The notes under the pieces: generated by a model
What the model saw: only the letters and a program-made list of their open reading frames with translations
What the model was told of the DNA's origin: nothing
Database searches by the model: none
Part shown: positions 23,989-31,998 of the stretch, piece after piece
Layout: each line of letters opens with the position of its first letter
Position numbering within the stretch: position 1 is the stretch's first letter
NCBI GenBank assembly: GCA_013203625.1
Contig: JABMPX010000016.1
Location: 1 to 39,968, forward strand
Reading direction: 5' to 3'
Origin: Parcubacteria group bacterium
Lineage (GTDB): Bacteria; Patescibacteriota; Minisyncoccia; Portnoybacterales; UBA2143
DNA length: 39,968 bases
Translations under genes and position numbers: made by a program

Positions 23989-26435
23989 GCTTTAATCAAA
24001 TTTTTTTATTGATAAGTATTTTTCTTGTTCTGGCTATTGTTTTTATAGGCGGGTTGATTTTTATTCGTCGGCTTAAAAATAAAGGGCGGATAACACGGGC
24101 TTTGAATATGAGCCTTTTTTTAATTTCTCTGCCTAAAAAAATTAAAAAAGGAGAAGGCGAAACGCCTAAAAGTGAAAAGGAAATTATTTCAGCAATGGAA
24201 CAGCTTTATAGCAGCTTGAGCAATATTAAAGAAACAAAAGATGTTTTTATTTACGGTCAGCCACATTTGGTTTTTGAAATAGCTACTCCTGAACAAGGCG
24301 AAGAAATATCTTTTTACTTAGCTTTGCCTACTCGTTATGAAAATATTATTGAAAAACAAATTCATGGCTTTTATCCAGAAGCATCAATTGAAAAAGTAGA
24401 AGATTACAATATTTTTAATCCAGAAGGAACAGTGGCCGGCGCTTATTTAAAATTAGCCAAAAATTATGTCCTGCCCTTTAAAACTTATCAGAATTTAGAG
24501 ATTGACCCGCTTAATGAGATTGTTAATACTTTAAGCAAATTAAAAGAAAGAGGCGAAGGCGCAGCCATTCAAATTGCGTTTTGCCCGATTTTGTCCAAAT
24601 CACAAAAAATAGGCCAGGATGTTGCCAAAGAAATGCAAAAAGGAAAAAGCTTTTCGCAGGCAATATCAGACAAAGGAGACAATTTTTTGATTCAATTAAT
24701 AAAAGATTTTAGGAAAAGCTCTAAATCATCACAAAAAGAAAATCAGCAATTAGAAGAAAAACAAACAACAATTACGCCAGGTCAAGAAGAAATTATTAAG
24801 GCATTAGAGAACAAAGCTAGTAAAATTGGTTTTAATGTTAATGTGAGATTATTGGTTTCAGCTGACAGCCCAACACAGGCAGAACAGCTTTTAAGCCATT
24901 TAGAAGGAGCTTTTGTCCAGTTTGGTTCGCCTAATTTGAATCAGTTGAAATCAGTTCGCGCTAAAGGCCGCACTTTGAAAAAACTGATTTATAATTTTTC
25001 TTTTCGGCTTTTTAATAAAAAACAGAAAATGCTTTTAAGTACAGAGGAATTAACTAGTATCTTTCATTTTCCTACAGCTGGCATTGAAACGCCTAAGGTT
25101 AAATTTCTTAAAGCAGAATCAGCTTCTACGCCGGCTAATTTGCCTAAACAGGGCATAATTCTAGGTAAAAATGTTTATCGCGGAGTAGAAACAGAGGTTC
25201 GCATACAAGAAGATGATCGCCGCCGCCATCTTTATGTTATTGGACAGACTGGAACAGGTAAATCCGTTTTTATGCGCAATATGATTATTCAAGACATTAA
25301 GAATGGCAAAGGAGTAGGAGTTCTTGACCCGCATGGCGATGTTGAGAAAATTTTAGGGTTAATTCCTAAAGAAAGGATAGAAGATGTGGTTTTAGTTGAT
25401 CCGTCTGATTTAGAACGGCCTTTGGGTTTAAATATGATGGATTATGACGCTAAATATCCAGAACAAAAAACCTTTGCTGTTAATGAATTAATGAGTATTT
25501 TTGACAAATTATATGATATGAAAATAGCTGGCGGACCAATGTTTGAGCAATATACTCGTAACGCGCTTTTGCTCTTGATGGATGACCCGAGCGAGAAGTT
25601 CACTTTAATGGAAGTGCCTAAGGTTATGTCTGATTCTGATTTTAGAAAACGCTTGTTAATTAAATGTAAAAACATAGTAGTTAAGGATTTTTGGGAGAAA
25701 GAAGCGGAAAAAGCCGGAGGTGAAGCTTCTTTGCAAAATATGGTTCCTTATATCACTTCTAAATTCAATGTTTTTATCGCTAATGACTATATGAGGCCTA
25801 TTATTGGGCAATCAGAAACTTCTCTTAATTTTAGACAAATCATGGATGAACAAAAAATTCTTTTAGTTAATTTAAGCAAAGGGCGATTAGGCGATATTAA
25901 CAGTTCTTTGCTGGGCCTGATTATTACAGGAAAGATATTAATGGCTGCTTTTTCCAGAGTTGATGTGCCAGAAGAAGAACGCAAGGACTTTTACCTTTAT
26001 ATGGATGAATTCCAGAATTTTTCTACAAATAGCATTTCAACAATATTGTCTGAAGCGCGAAAATACCGGCTTTCTTTGATTGCCGGGCATCAATTCATTG
26101 GACAATTGTCTGAAGATATTCGAAAAGCGGTCTTTGGCAATGTTGGTTCAATGGTTTCTTTCCGGGTTGGGGCTGAAGATGCTGAATTTTTAGTTAAACA
26201 GTTTGAACCAGTTTTTGATGCTAATGATTTGATTAATATAGATAACTTTAATGCCTATGTTAAATTAATGATTGATAATCAAACCTCTAAACCGTTTAAT
26301 TTAGCAGTATATCCGCCAGAAAAAGAAGATTTAGAAATCGCTAAATCCATAAAAGAGATTTCTCGTCTAAAATACGGCCGAGATAGAGCAGTGGTGGAAA
26401 AAGAAGTTATTGAACGCTGGAGGTCGTCTCAATGA
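23985..26435 (+). CDS. VirD4/VirB4-like (HerA-FtsK) membrane ATPase
   Basis: The 816-aa protein has an N-terminal transmembrane helix (residues 6-27), then a ~350-residue region before the motor. The ATPase carries Walker A GQTGTGKSVF (about residue 418), GVLDPHGDVEKI, Walker B DFYLYMDEFQNF (about residue 668) and LIAGHQFIGQL. This matches CPR proteins annotated as type IV secretion/conjugative-transfer ATPases; the motor may move DNA or protein, or drive pili. No relaxase or VirB pore genes are in the window. The 5' end is coupled to the upstream gene (ATGA). The stop overlaps an ATG that is a truncated copy of the 27178 gene's start. Confidence 0.85.
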   Translation: MSFNQIFLLISIFLVLAIVFIGGLIFIRRLKNKGRITRALNMSLFLISLPKKIKKGEGETPKSEKEIISAMEQLYSSLSNIKETKDVFIYGQPHLVFEIATPEQGEEISFYLALPTRYENIIEKQIHGFYPEASIEKVEDYNIFNPEGTVAGAYLKLAKNYVLPFKTYQNLEIDPLNEIVNTLSKLKERGEGAAIQIAFCPILSKSQKIGQDVAKEMQKGKSFSQAISDKGDNFLIQLIKDFRKSSKSSQKENQQLEEKQTTITPGQEEIIKALENKASKIGFNVNVRLLVSADSPTQAEQLLSHLEGAFVQFGSPNLNQLKSVRAKGRTLKKLIYNFSFRLFNKKQKMLLSTEELTSIFHFPTAGIETPKVKFLKAESASTPANLPKQGIILGKNVYRGVETEVRIQEDDRRRHLYVIGQTGTGKSVFMRNMIIQDIKNGKGVGVLDPHGDVEKILGLIPKERIEDVVLVDPSDLERPLGLNMMDYDAKYPEQKTFAVNELMSIFDKLYDMKIAGGPMFEQYTRNALLLLMDDPSEKFTLMEVPKVMSDSDFRKRLLIKCKNIVVKDFWEKEAEKAGGEASLQNMVPYITSKFNVFIANDYMRPIIGQSETSLNFRQIMDEQKILLVNLSKGRLGDINSSLLGLIITGKILMAAFSRVDVPEEERKDFYLYMDEFQNFSTNSISTILSEARKYRLSLIAGHQFIGQLSEDIRKAVFGNVGSMVSFRVGAEDAEFLVKQFEPVFDANDLINIDNFNAYVKLMIDNQTSKPFNLAVYPPEKEDLEIAKSIKEISRLKYGRDRAVVEKEVIERWRSSQ

Positions 26436-26476
26436 CCACGTATAAATTATTTATTAAAGAATTTTTTTGTGGATAA
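26432..26476 (+). repeat. Truncated duplicate of the start of the 27178 gene
   Basis: ATGACCACGTATAAATTATT at 26432 matches ATGACCACTTATAAATTATT at 27178, and similarity continues for about 45 bp (MTTYKLFIKEFFCG-stop against MTTYKLFIKDLFLDI). The pair brackets the NYN cassette. The left copy still overlaps the ATPase stop as ATGA, so this was probably the original gene start. Confidence 0.85.
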
Positions 26477-26483
26477 CTATTAC

Positions 26484-26510
26484 TTGACAAAAAAATATAT
26501 TAGATATAAT
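26484..26510 (+). promoter_or_regulatory. Strong promoter at the head of the NYN cassette
   Basis: TTGACA (26484-26489) and TATAAT (26505-26510) are both perfect consensus boxes with a 15-nt spacer, a little short of the usual 17. A register shift to TAATAT would give 17. Confidence 0.6.
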
Positions 26511-26527
26511 ATACAAACACTATAACC

Positions 26528-26561
26528 ACTACCTCTGTCTTCGGGCAAGGGTAGTTTTTTT
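26528..26561 (+). ncRNA. Hairpin with TTCG loop and T tract: short RNA or attenuator
   Basis: ACTACC...CTTCGG...GGTAGT closes a stem with a TTCG loop and is followed by TTTTTTT. It starts about 15 nt after the predicted start of the 26484 promoter. The unit could be a ~45-nt RNA or a leader that attenuates NYN gene transcription. The NYN gene may also have its own TATAAT 8 nt before its ATG. Confidence 0.5.
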
Positions 26562-26599
26562 ATGGTAGATTTGAGTGAAAAATGATATAATTTTAGTAT

Positions 26600-27163
26600 A
26601 TGAAAGTTTTATCTAGTAAAAAAAGAGAAAAAGTTGTTATTTATATTGATGGTAGTAATTTCTATAAATATCTTAAAAATAAAGAAATAAATTTTCCCAA
26701 AGGAGTAAAATTTGATTTTAATAAATTTATCAGTTTTTTAATTGGAGAAAGAAAATTAATTTCCAAAAGATATTATATTGGTATTGCAAGAAATATTGAC
26801 AATAGTGAAGATAGTAAAAGAATTGTATCTGGCCAACAAAAATTTCTATCTAAAATAGAAAATGAAGGGTTTGTTATTAAAAGAGGTCGGATAATGTATG
26901 ATGATGGTAAAATTAGAGAAAAAGGTACAGATATTAAAATAGCAGTTGATCTAGTTATAGGAGCGGTAAATAACATATATGATACAGTGATTCTGGTTAG
27001 TTCTGATACAGATTTAATTCCAGCTATGAATTATGTTAAATATAGAAAGAAAAAAATAGAATATGTTGGTTTCTCTCATGCTCCTTCTCTTGGGATGCAA
27101 AAACATTCAGATTTTTCGATATTACTTCGTCCTGATGATATTAATAAATTTAAAAAAGAGTAG
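26600..27163 (+). CDS. NYN-domain (LabA/DUF88-like) predicted RNase
   Basis: The 187-aa protein matches NYN/PIN-like nucleases: first acidic motif VVIYIDGSNFYKYL (residues 12-25), then EKGTDIKIAVDLVIGAV with the conserved Thr-Asp, and TVILVSSDTDLIPAMNYVK with the closing Asp pair. These acidic residues bind metal in the family, which acts on RNA. The gene sits in an insertion between two secretion-locus genes, flanked by a ~45-bp direct repeat, with its own TATAAT just upstream. It is more AT-rich than its neighbours, with Lys and Ile prominent. A toxin-, defence- or RNA-processing role is possible; none is demonstrated. Confidence 0.88.
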   Translation: MKVLSSKKREKVVIYIDGSNFYKYLKNKEINFPKGVKFDFNKFISFLIGERKLISKRYYIGIARNIDNSEDSKRIVSGQQKFLSKIENEGFVIKRGRIMYDDGKIREKGTDIKIAVDLVIGAVNNIYDTVILVSSDTDLIPAMNYVKYRKKKIEYVGFSHAPSLGMQKHSDFSILLRPDDINKFKKE

Positions 27164-27177
27164 AATATTTTATTAAA

Positions 27178-27528
27178 ATGACCACTTATAAATTATTTAT
27201 AAAAGATTTGTTTTTGGATATTGTTTTGGAGGTTTTGTATTTTCCTTTATGGTGGTATAGCCGCGGCTTAAAAAAAGCGGCTATTTTTTGCTGGAAAAGA
27301 ATAAAAGGCGGTTCACGCGCTTTGGCCTTGTTAATCCTTTTAAAAAACATCTTTAAGCCAATGTATGGTCAGCGCGGCTGGGATGTTTATGTTTTAAGCT
27401 TGTCTGTCCGCTTTTTCCAATTATTATACAGATTTTTTCTTATGGCTTTATGGACTCTTTTGTGGATTTGCGTTTTATTTGCTTGGTTAGCTTTGCCAGT
27501 TCTTGTTATTTGGAAATTTATATTTTAA
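27178..27528 (+). CDS. Small membrane protein of the secretion-like locus
   Basis: A 116-aa protein: MTTYKLFIKDLFLDIVLEVLYFPLWWYSRGLKKAAIFCWKRIKGG, a middle RALALLILLKNIFKPMYGQRGWD, and a long C-terminal hydrophobic hairpin (LYRFFLMALWTLLWICVLFAWLALPVLVIW). There are three or four membrane segments. No family is recognised. The reading frame ends 1 nt before the Clp-like gene. Its 5' end was duplicated by the NYN insertion: the ancestral start overlapped the ATPase stop (ATGA), so translational coupling was probably lost. Confidence 0.75.
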   Translation: MTTYKLFIKDLFLDIVLEVLYFPLWWYSRGLKKAAIFCWKRIKGGSRALALLILLKNIFKPMYGQRGWDVYVLSLSVRFFQLLYRFFLMALWTLLWICVLFAWLALPVLVIWKFIF

Positions 27529-27529
27529 T

Positions 27530-30082
27530 ATGCCTCAAGAAAAAGAAAACAATTTTACTTTTCAGCCAAACCTTAATCCCTTAAGGCTTATTCAAAGACG
27601 GTTAAAAATCATTTTGGGCTGGTTGGTTTTGCTTTTTTTGATTTTATTTGGCATCTATGGAATTTTTATTTTATTTGTTTTTCCAGAATCATCAGAAATC
27701 TTTTATTTTTCCCTACTAACTGATATGTTTATTCTTTATCTCTGGCAGAGAAAAGGAGAAAAAATAAAAAAGATTAATCCATTTGAATCAGGCAAAGAAA
27801 TAGAGGTCTCTTTATTTTTAAATAAATCAGCTCAAAAATCATTAGAAAAAGCATGGCTTATTGGCTATCAAAAAGGATATAATTTTTTGCGGCCAATCCA
27901 TCTTTTTGCTTGTTTTTTAAAAGAAAGAAATTTTGGGAAAATATTAAAACGGTTGGATTGTCAGTCGAAATTAGTTGCTGATAAAACCAAGAAAATTTTA
28001 TCCAGTCCGTCTTTTTTTTCAGAATCAGATAAGAAAAGAAATATTTTAGGACCGAAAATAACAGCTGATTTTAAAGAGATTTTTTATAAAGCATATTTGC
28101 TTTGTTTGGAGAATAATAAGGAACAAATTGGCTCTTTGGATATTCTTTGGGCGATTAGCCAACAGAAAAATCTTGTTGGCATGATTTTTGATGAATTCGG
28201 CGTTAGCCCAGAAGAAGTTGAAAGGGTTATTCAATGGGGGCAAATAGAAGAGAGAATCAAACAACAAGAAAAAGCATTTTTTTGGAAACGTCTTTTTAAG
28301 CCAAAAGGCAAATTAAATCGCGCTATGACAGCCGCTTTAACACCGCTTTTAGACAGGGTTAGCCAGGATATGACTTTTTTAGCAAGGCAAGGGGCATTTG
28401 AAATAATAATTAACAGGAATAAAGAAATTGAGAGAATCTTTAATTTCTTCAGCGCTGGACAGCCAGGAGTAATTTTAGTTGGTGAAAGTGAAATAGGCAA
28501 AAAAGCCATTTTAAAGAAAATTGCCCAATTAATGGTGTCTGAGAATGTGCCAGGATTTTTACAGGACAAAAGATTGATTTCTTTAGACTTAAGCAGTTTT
28601 GTTAGTTTGGCTCAATCTCAGCAAAAAGGAGAAGAGTATTTAAAGAAAATTCTTTTTGAAGTTAATAGAGCTGGCAATATTATTTTAGTTATTGAAAATG
28701 TTGATAATTTAGTTGGTTTAAAAAGCCAGGAAAGCGGTTTAGATTTTGCTGAAATTTTAGCTTCTTCTTTAGAAAATAAGGCATTCTATTTTATTAGCAC
28801 TGCTTCTTTAAAAAGTTTTTCTTCTAAAATTGAAGGGCAGATTTTAGGCCGGCTTTTAAACGAAATTAAAGTGGTCTTGCCGCCAATAGATTTAATCTGG
28901 CAAATTTTAATTACTAAGATTTTTATTATTGAACGAGAATTAAAAGTTTTCTTTTCAGCTGATGCTTTGGAACAGGCAGTTAATTTAGCTGACCAATATC
29001 TCTATGGCAAAGCATTGCCAGCCAAGGCAATGGACTTATTGGCTGAAGCAGCTTCTTTAATTAGAAGCCAAAGAGGAGCAAATAGCATGATTAAAGGAAG
29101 CGATATTATTGAACTCGTTTCCAAAAAAACAGAAATTCCCTTAGGCCAAATTCAGGAAACAGAAAAGGAAAAATTGCTTCAAATGGAGAAATTAATTCAT
29201 CAGAGAGTAATTGATCAGGAAGAAGGAATTAAGGCAATTGCGTCTGCTTTAAGAAGAAGCAGGCTTGAACTTCAAAACAAAGAAAAAACCATTTGTAATT
29301 TTCTCTTTGTTGGACCAACTGGAGTAGGGAAAACAGAATCAGCTAAGGCCTTGGCCAGAGTTTATTTTGGCAATGAAAAAAGAATGATTCGTTTGGATAT
29401 GTCTGAATACCAGGAAAAAAGAAGTTTGAGACGGTTAATTGGCATGCATTCTGACCAAGGCATAACCAAAGGTTATTTAACAGAAGCAGTTAAGCGTCAG
29501 CCATATTCGCTTTTACTTTTAGATGAAATAGAAAAAGCTCATCCTGATATTTTAAATTTATTCTTGCAAATAATGGATGATGGTCGTTTAACTGATGTTT
29601 CAGGCGAAGTAATTAATTTCACTAATATTATTTTAATTGCTACTTCTAATGCAGGAACTCAATTTATTCAGGAGGAAATAAAGCGTGAGGTTGAGTATAA
29701 GGAAATTGAGCAAAAATTAAAAGATAAAATTTTATTAGAACATTTTCGACCGGAATTTTTAAACCGTTTCGACAAAATTGTTTTATTTAAGGCATTGTCT
29801 ATGGAAAACATGGTTGAAATTACTAGATTGTTCTTGAAAGTAATTAAAGATAAATTAGAAGAAAAAGGAGTGAAGTTTGAAATAGAATATGACGCAGTTG
29901 AGGAATTAGCCCAATTAGGTTATGATCCTTTATATGGAGCGCGGCCTCTTAAAAGAGTTATCCAGGACAGAATAGAAAACTCTTTAGCCAAATTATTTTT
30001 AGAAGACAAAATTAACCGTCGTGATAAATTAATTTTAAAGAAAGGATTAGTTTTTGAAATTGAAAAAGCCCCAATGATTTAA
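27530..30082 (+). CDS. Membrane-anchored Clp/Hsp100-like AAA+ ATPase with degenerate first ATPase domain
   Basis: I take ATG 27530 (MPQEKENN, 850 aa), directly after the 27178 gene; the track adds nine residues. Two transmembrane helices lie at about residues 25-75, followed by a Clp-N-like repeat region (AQKSLEKAWLIGYQKGYNFLRPIHLFACFLKE). NBD1 has GESEIGKKAI (Walker A Thr/Ser replaced by Lys) and ILVIENVDNL (DE replaced by EN), so it is probably ATPase-dead. NBD2 is intact: GPTGVGKTESAK, LLLLDEIEKAHPDILNLFLQIMDDGRLTD, FRPEFLNRFDKIVLF and GARPLKRVIQD. No (I/L/V)GF ClpP-docking loop is seen between TSNAGT and FRPEF. It is likely an unfoldase or remodeller at the membrane. Confidence 0.87.
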   Translation: MPQEKENNFTFQPNLNPLRLIQRRLKIILGWLVLLFLILFGIYGIFILFVFPESSEIFYFSLLTDMFILYLWQRKGEKIKKINPFESGKEIEVSLFLNKSAQKSLEKAWLIGYQKGYNFLRPIHLFACFLKERNFGKILKRLDCQSKLVADKTKKILSSPSFFSESDKKRNILGPKITADFKEIFYKAYLLCLENNKEQIGSLDILWAISQQKNLVGMIFDEFGVSPEEVERVIQWGQIEERIKQQEKAFFWKRLFKPKGKLNRAMTAALTPLLDRVSQDMTFLARQGAFEIIINRNKEIERIFNFFSAGQPGVILVGESEIGKKAILKKIAQLMVSENVPGFLQDKRLISLDLSSFVSLAQSQQKGEEYLKKILFEVNRAGNIILVIENVDNLVGLKSQESGLDFAEILASSLENKAFYFISTASLKSFSSKIEGQILGRLLNEIKVVLPPIDLIWQILITKIFIIERELKVFFSADALEQAVNLADQYLYGKALPAKAMDLLAEAASLIRSQRGANSMIKGSDIIELVSKKTEIPLGQIQETEKEKLLQMEKLIHQRVIDQEEGIKAIASALRRSRLELQNKEKTICNFLFVGPTGVGKTESAKALARVYFGNEKRMIRLDMSEYQEKRSLRRLIGMHSDQGITKGYLTEAVKRQPYSLLLLDEIEKAHPDILNLFLQIMDDGRLTDVSGEVINFTNIILIATSNAGTQFIQEEIKREVEYKEIEQKLKDKILLEHFRPEFLNRFDKIVLFKALSMENMVEITRLFLKVIKDKLEEKGVKFEIEYDAVEELAQLGYDPLYGARPLKRVIQDRIENSLAKLFLEDKINRRDKLILKKGLVFEIEKAPMI

Positions 30083-30092
30083 GGATAAATAT

Positions 30093-30725
30093 ATGAAAAT
30101 ATCTAAATCAGACATATTTATTGTTTTATGTATTGGCGAAGCAGCTGGTTTGCTTTTATTAGCGGTGCTTAATAATCTTAAATTAAGCTTGCCGCAAGTA
30201 GAGATAATTCCTTTTTGGTTTTTCCCAGTGCTTTTCCCAGTGTTTTGTCTAGTTTGGTATTATTTAGCAGTTTTTTTAAGCAAGAGATGGACTACTTTTA
30301 TTGAAATTGGCCGATTTGTTTTAGTTGGCGGTTTAAATTTTTTAGTTGATTTAGGCATTCTGAATTTGTTAATATTTTTAACAGGCATTGCTTTTGGTGG
30401 ACTTTATTCTGTTTTTAAGGCAATATCTTTTGCCGCGGCTGTGATTAACAGTTATTTTTTAAATAAGTTTTGGACATTTAAAGCTTCTGATGCTTCTGAT
30501 AAATCAGTAAAGAAAATAGGAAAAGAATTTTTTACTTTTATAATCATCAGTTTAATTGGGTTGGGGTTGAATAATCTGATGGCTTCTTTAATAGTTAATT
30601 GGGCAGGCCCTCAATGGGGCATTTCAGAAAATCTTTGGGCTAATATTGGAGCAATAACAGCTTCTTTTATAGCTATGTTTTGGAATTTTATGGGGTATAA
30701 GTTTATTGTTTTTAGGGAAAAATAA
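30093..30725 (+). CDS. GtrA-family membrane protein
   Basis: The 210-aa protein has an N-terminal extra helix pair (residues 7-70) and then the four-helix GtrA domain: GRFVLVGGLNFLVDLGILNLLIF, FKAISFAAAVINSYFLNKFWTFK, FFTFIIISLIGLGLNNLMASLIV and ASFIAMFWNFMGYKFIVF. GtrA proteins are thought to flip or handle undecaprenyl-linked sugars for surface glycosylation. AAGGATAAAT lies before the ATG. It is 10 nt after the Clp-like gene and 6 nt before dnaX. Confidence 0.9.
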   Translation: MKISKSDIFIVLCIGEAAGLLLLAVLNNLKLSLPQVEIIPFWFFPVLFPVFCLVWYYLAVFLSKRWTTFIEIGRFVLVGGLNFLVDLGILNLLIFLTGIAFGGLYSVFKAISFAAAVINSYFLNKFWTFKASDASDKSVKKIGKEFFTFIIISLIGLGLNNLMASLIVNWAGPQWGISENLWANIGAITASFIAMFWNFMGYKFIVFREK

Positions 30726-30731
30726 TTTTTT

Positions 30732-31835
30732 ATGGAAAACCTTGTTTTATATCGCAAATATCGTCCTCAGAAATTTTCTGAGATAATTGGCCAGAAGCAT
30801 ATTGTTCAAACATTGACCAATGCTTTAGTTATGGGCAAGACAGCCCATGCTTATTTATTCACTGGTCCCAGAGGCACAGGAAAAACAACCATAGCCCGTT
30901 TATTAGCCAAGGCAGTTAATTGCCAAGAACGAAAAAGCAAAGATTTTGAACCATGCGATAAATGTTCAGCTTGCCAGGAAATTAGCCAGGGTAAATCCTT
31001 GGATTTAATTGAAATTGACGCAGCTTCTAATCGCGGGATTGATGAAATAAGGGAATTACGCGATGGCATTAAGTTCAGTCCTAATATTTTAAAGTACAAA
31101 GTATTTATCATTGATGAATGCCATCAATTAACAAAAGAAGCGTTTAATGCGCTGCTTAAAACATTAGAAGAGCCTCCTGCTCATGCTATTTTTATCTTAG
31201 CAACTACTGAAATTCATAAAGTTCCCCAAACCATTATTTCCCGCTGTCAAAAATTTGATTTTCATAAATTAACTTTAGATGAAATCATTGAACGGCTGGG
31301 TTGGATTGCTAAACAGGAAAAGGTGGATATAGAAAAGCCAGCATTGGAATTGATTGCTTTAAATGCAGACGGTTCAATTCGTGATGGGGAAAGCCTACTT
31401 GGTCAGATCATGTCTATGGAAGACAAGAAGATTACTTTAGAAGAAGTTCAAACGATTCTAGGCGTAACTGACATTAAGGCAGTTCAAGATTTAATTAATT
31501 ATTTAGCAGAAAAGAACAATGGAGCAGCTATTTCTCATATTAATCAAATTATTGCTCAAAGCCATGATTTAGTTCAGTTTGCCAAGTCATTAATCAATTA
31601 TTTAAGGAAAATGCTTATCTTAAAAGTTGATCCTGATTTATCTAAATTAGTTGCCATTGAGTTGACTAAAGAGCAATTAGACATCATAATCAGACAAGGC
31701 GATAAATTTTCTCAAGCGGATTTGATTAAAATTATCCGTCTTTTTATTCAAGCTGGCAACGAAGTCAAATTAGCTGATTTTCCACAACTGCCTTTGGAAT
31801 TAGTTGTTGTTGAATGTTGTGAAGAGAATTATTAA
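30732..31835 (+). CDS. dnaX: DNA polymerase III subunit gamma (short DnaX)
   Basis: A clamp-loader AAA+ ATPase. Landmarks are YRKYRPQKFSEIIGQKHIVQTL, Walker A GPRGTGKTTIARLLAKAVNC, the zinc module CQERKSKDFEPCDKCSACQ, IEIDAASNRGIDEIRELRD, Walker B KVFIIDECHQLTKEAFNALLKTLEEPP, sensor 1 FILATTE and the arginine finger region ISRCQKFDFHKL. At 367 aa it stops just after domain III, so it corresponds to gamma without the tau tail, as often in reduced genomes. The tRNA-Gln gene starts 1 nt after its stop. Confidence 0.96.
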   Translation: MENLVLYRKYRPQKFSEIIGQKHIVQTLTNALVMGKTAHAYLFTGPRGTGKTTIARLLAKAVNCQERKSKDFEPCDKCSACQEISQGKSLDLIEIDAASNRGIDEIRELRDGIKFSPNILKYKVFIIDECHQLTKEAFNALLKTLEEPPAHAIFILATTEIHKVPQTIISRCQKFDFHKLTLDEIIERLGWIAKQEKVDIEKPALELIALNADGSIRDGESLLGQIMSMEDKKITLEEVQTILGVTDIKAVQDLINYLAEKNNGAAISHINQIIAQSHDLVQFAKSLINYLRKMLILKVDPDLSKLVAIELTKEQLDIIIRQGDKFSQADLIKIIRLFIQAGNEVKLADFPQLPLELVVVECCEENY

Positions 31836-31836
31836 T

Positions 31837-31910
31837 TGCCGGGTCGTCTAATGGTAGGACTGCAGATTTTGAATCTGTCTATCGGGGTTCGAATCCCTGC
31901 CCGGCAGCCA
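31837..31910 (+). tRNA. tRNA-Gln (UUG)
   Basis: A complete cloverleaf: acceptor TGCCGGG/CCCGGCA, D arm GTC..GGTAGGAC, anticodon arm GCAGA-TTTTGAA-TCTGT with TTG at positions 34-36, T arm CGGGGTTCGAATCCCTG, discriminator G and encoded CCA. The 3'-terminal AGCCA is the beginning of a 24-bp direct repeat that recurs at 35475, so this tRNA looks like an integration site. Confidence 0.95.
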
Positions 31911-31929
31911 TAAGACTTTTTTATCGAGG
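31906..31929 (+). repeat. attL-like direct repeat at the tRNA-Gln 3' end
   Basis: 24 bp starting AGCCATAAGACTTTTTT, identical to 35475-35498. It includes the last five bases of tRNA-Gln and its T-rich downstream region. Confidence 0.8.
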
Positions 31930-31998
31930 GACCGAGGGGTCAAAAAAAATGTTAAAGTGCTTGGTGTCGGTATTGAGATTTAATAAAATAAACAAAAC

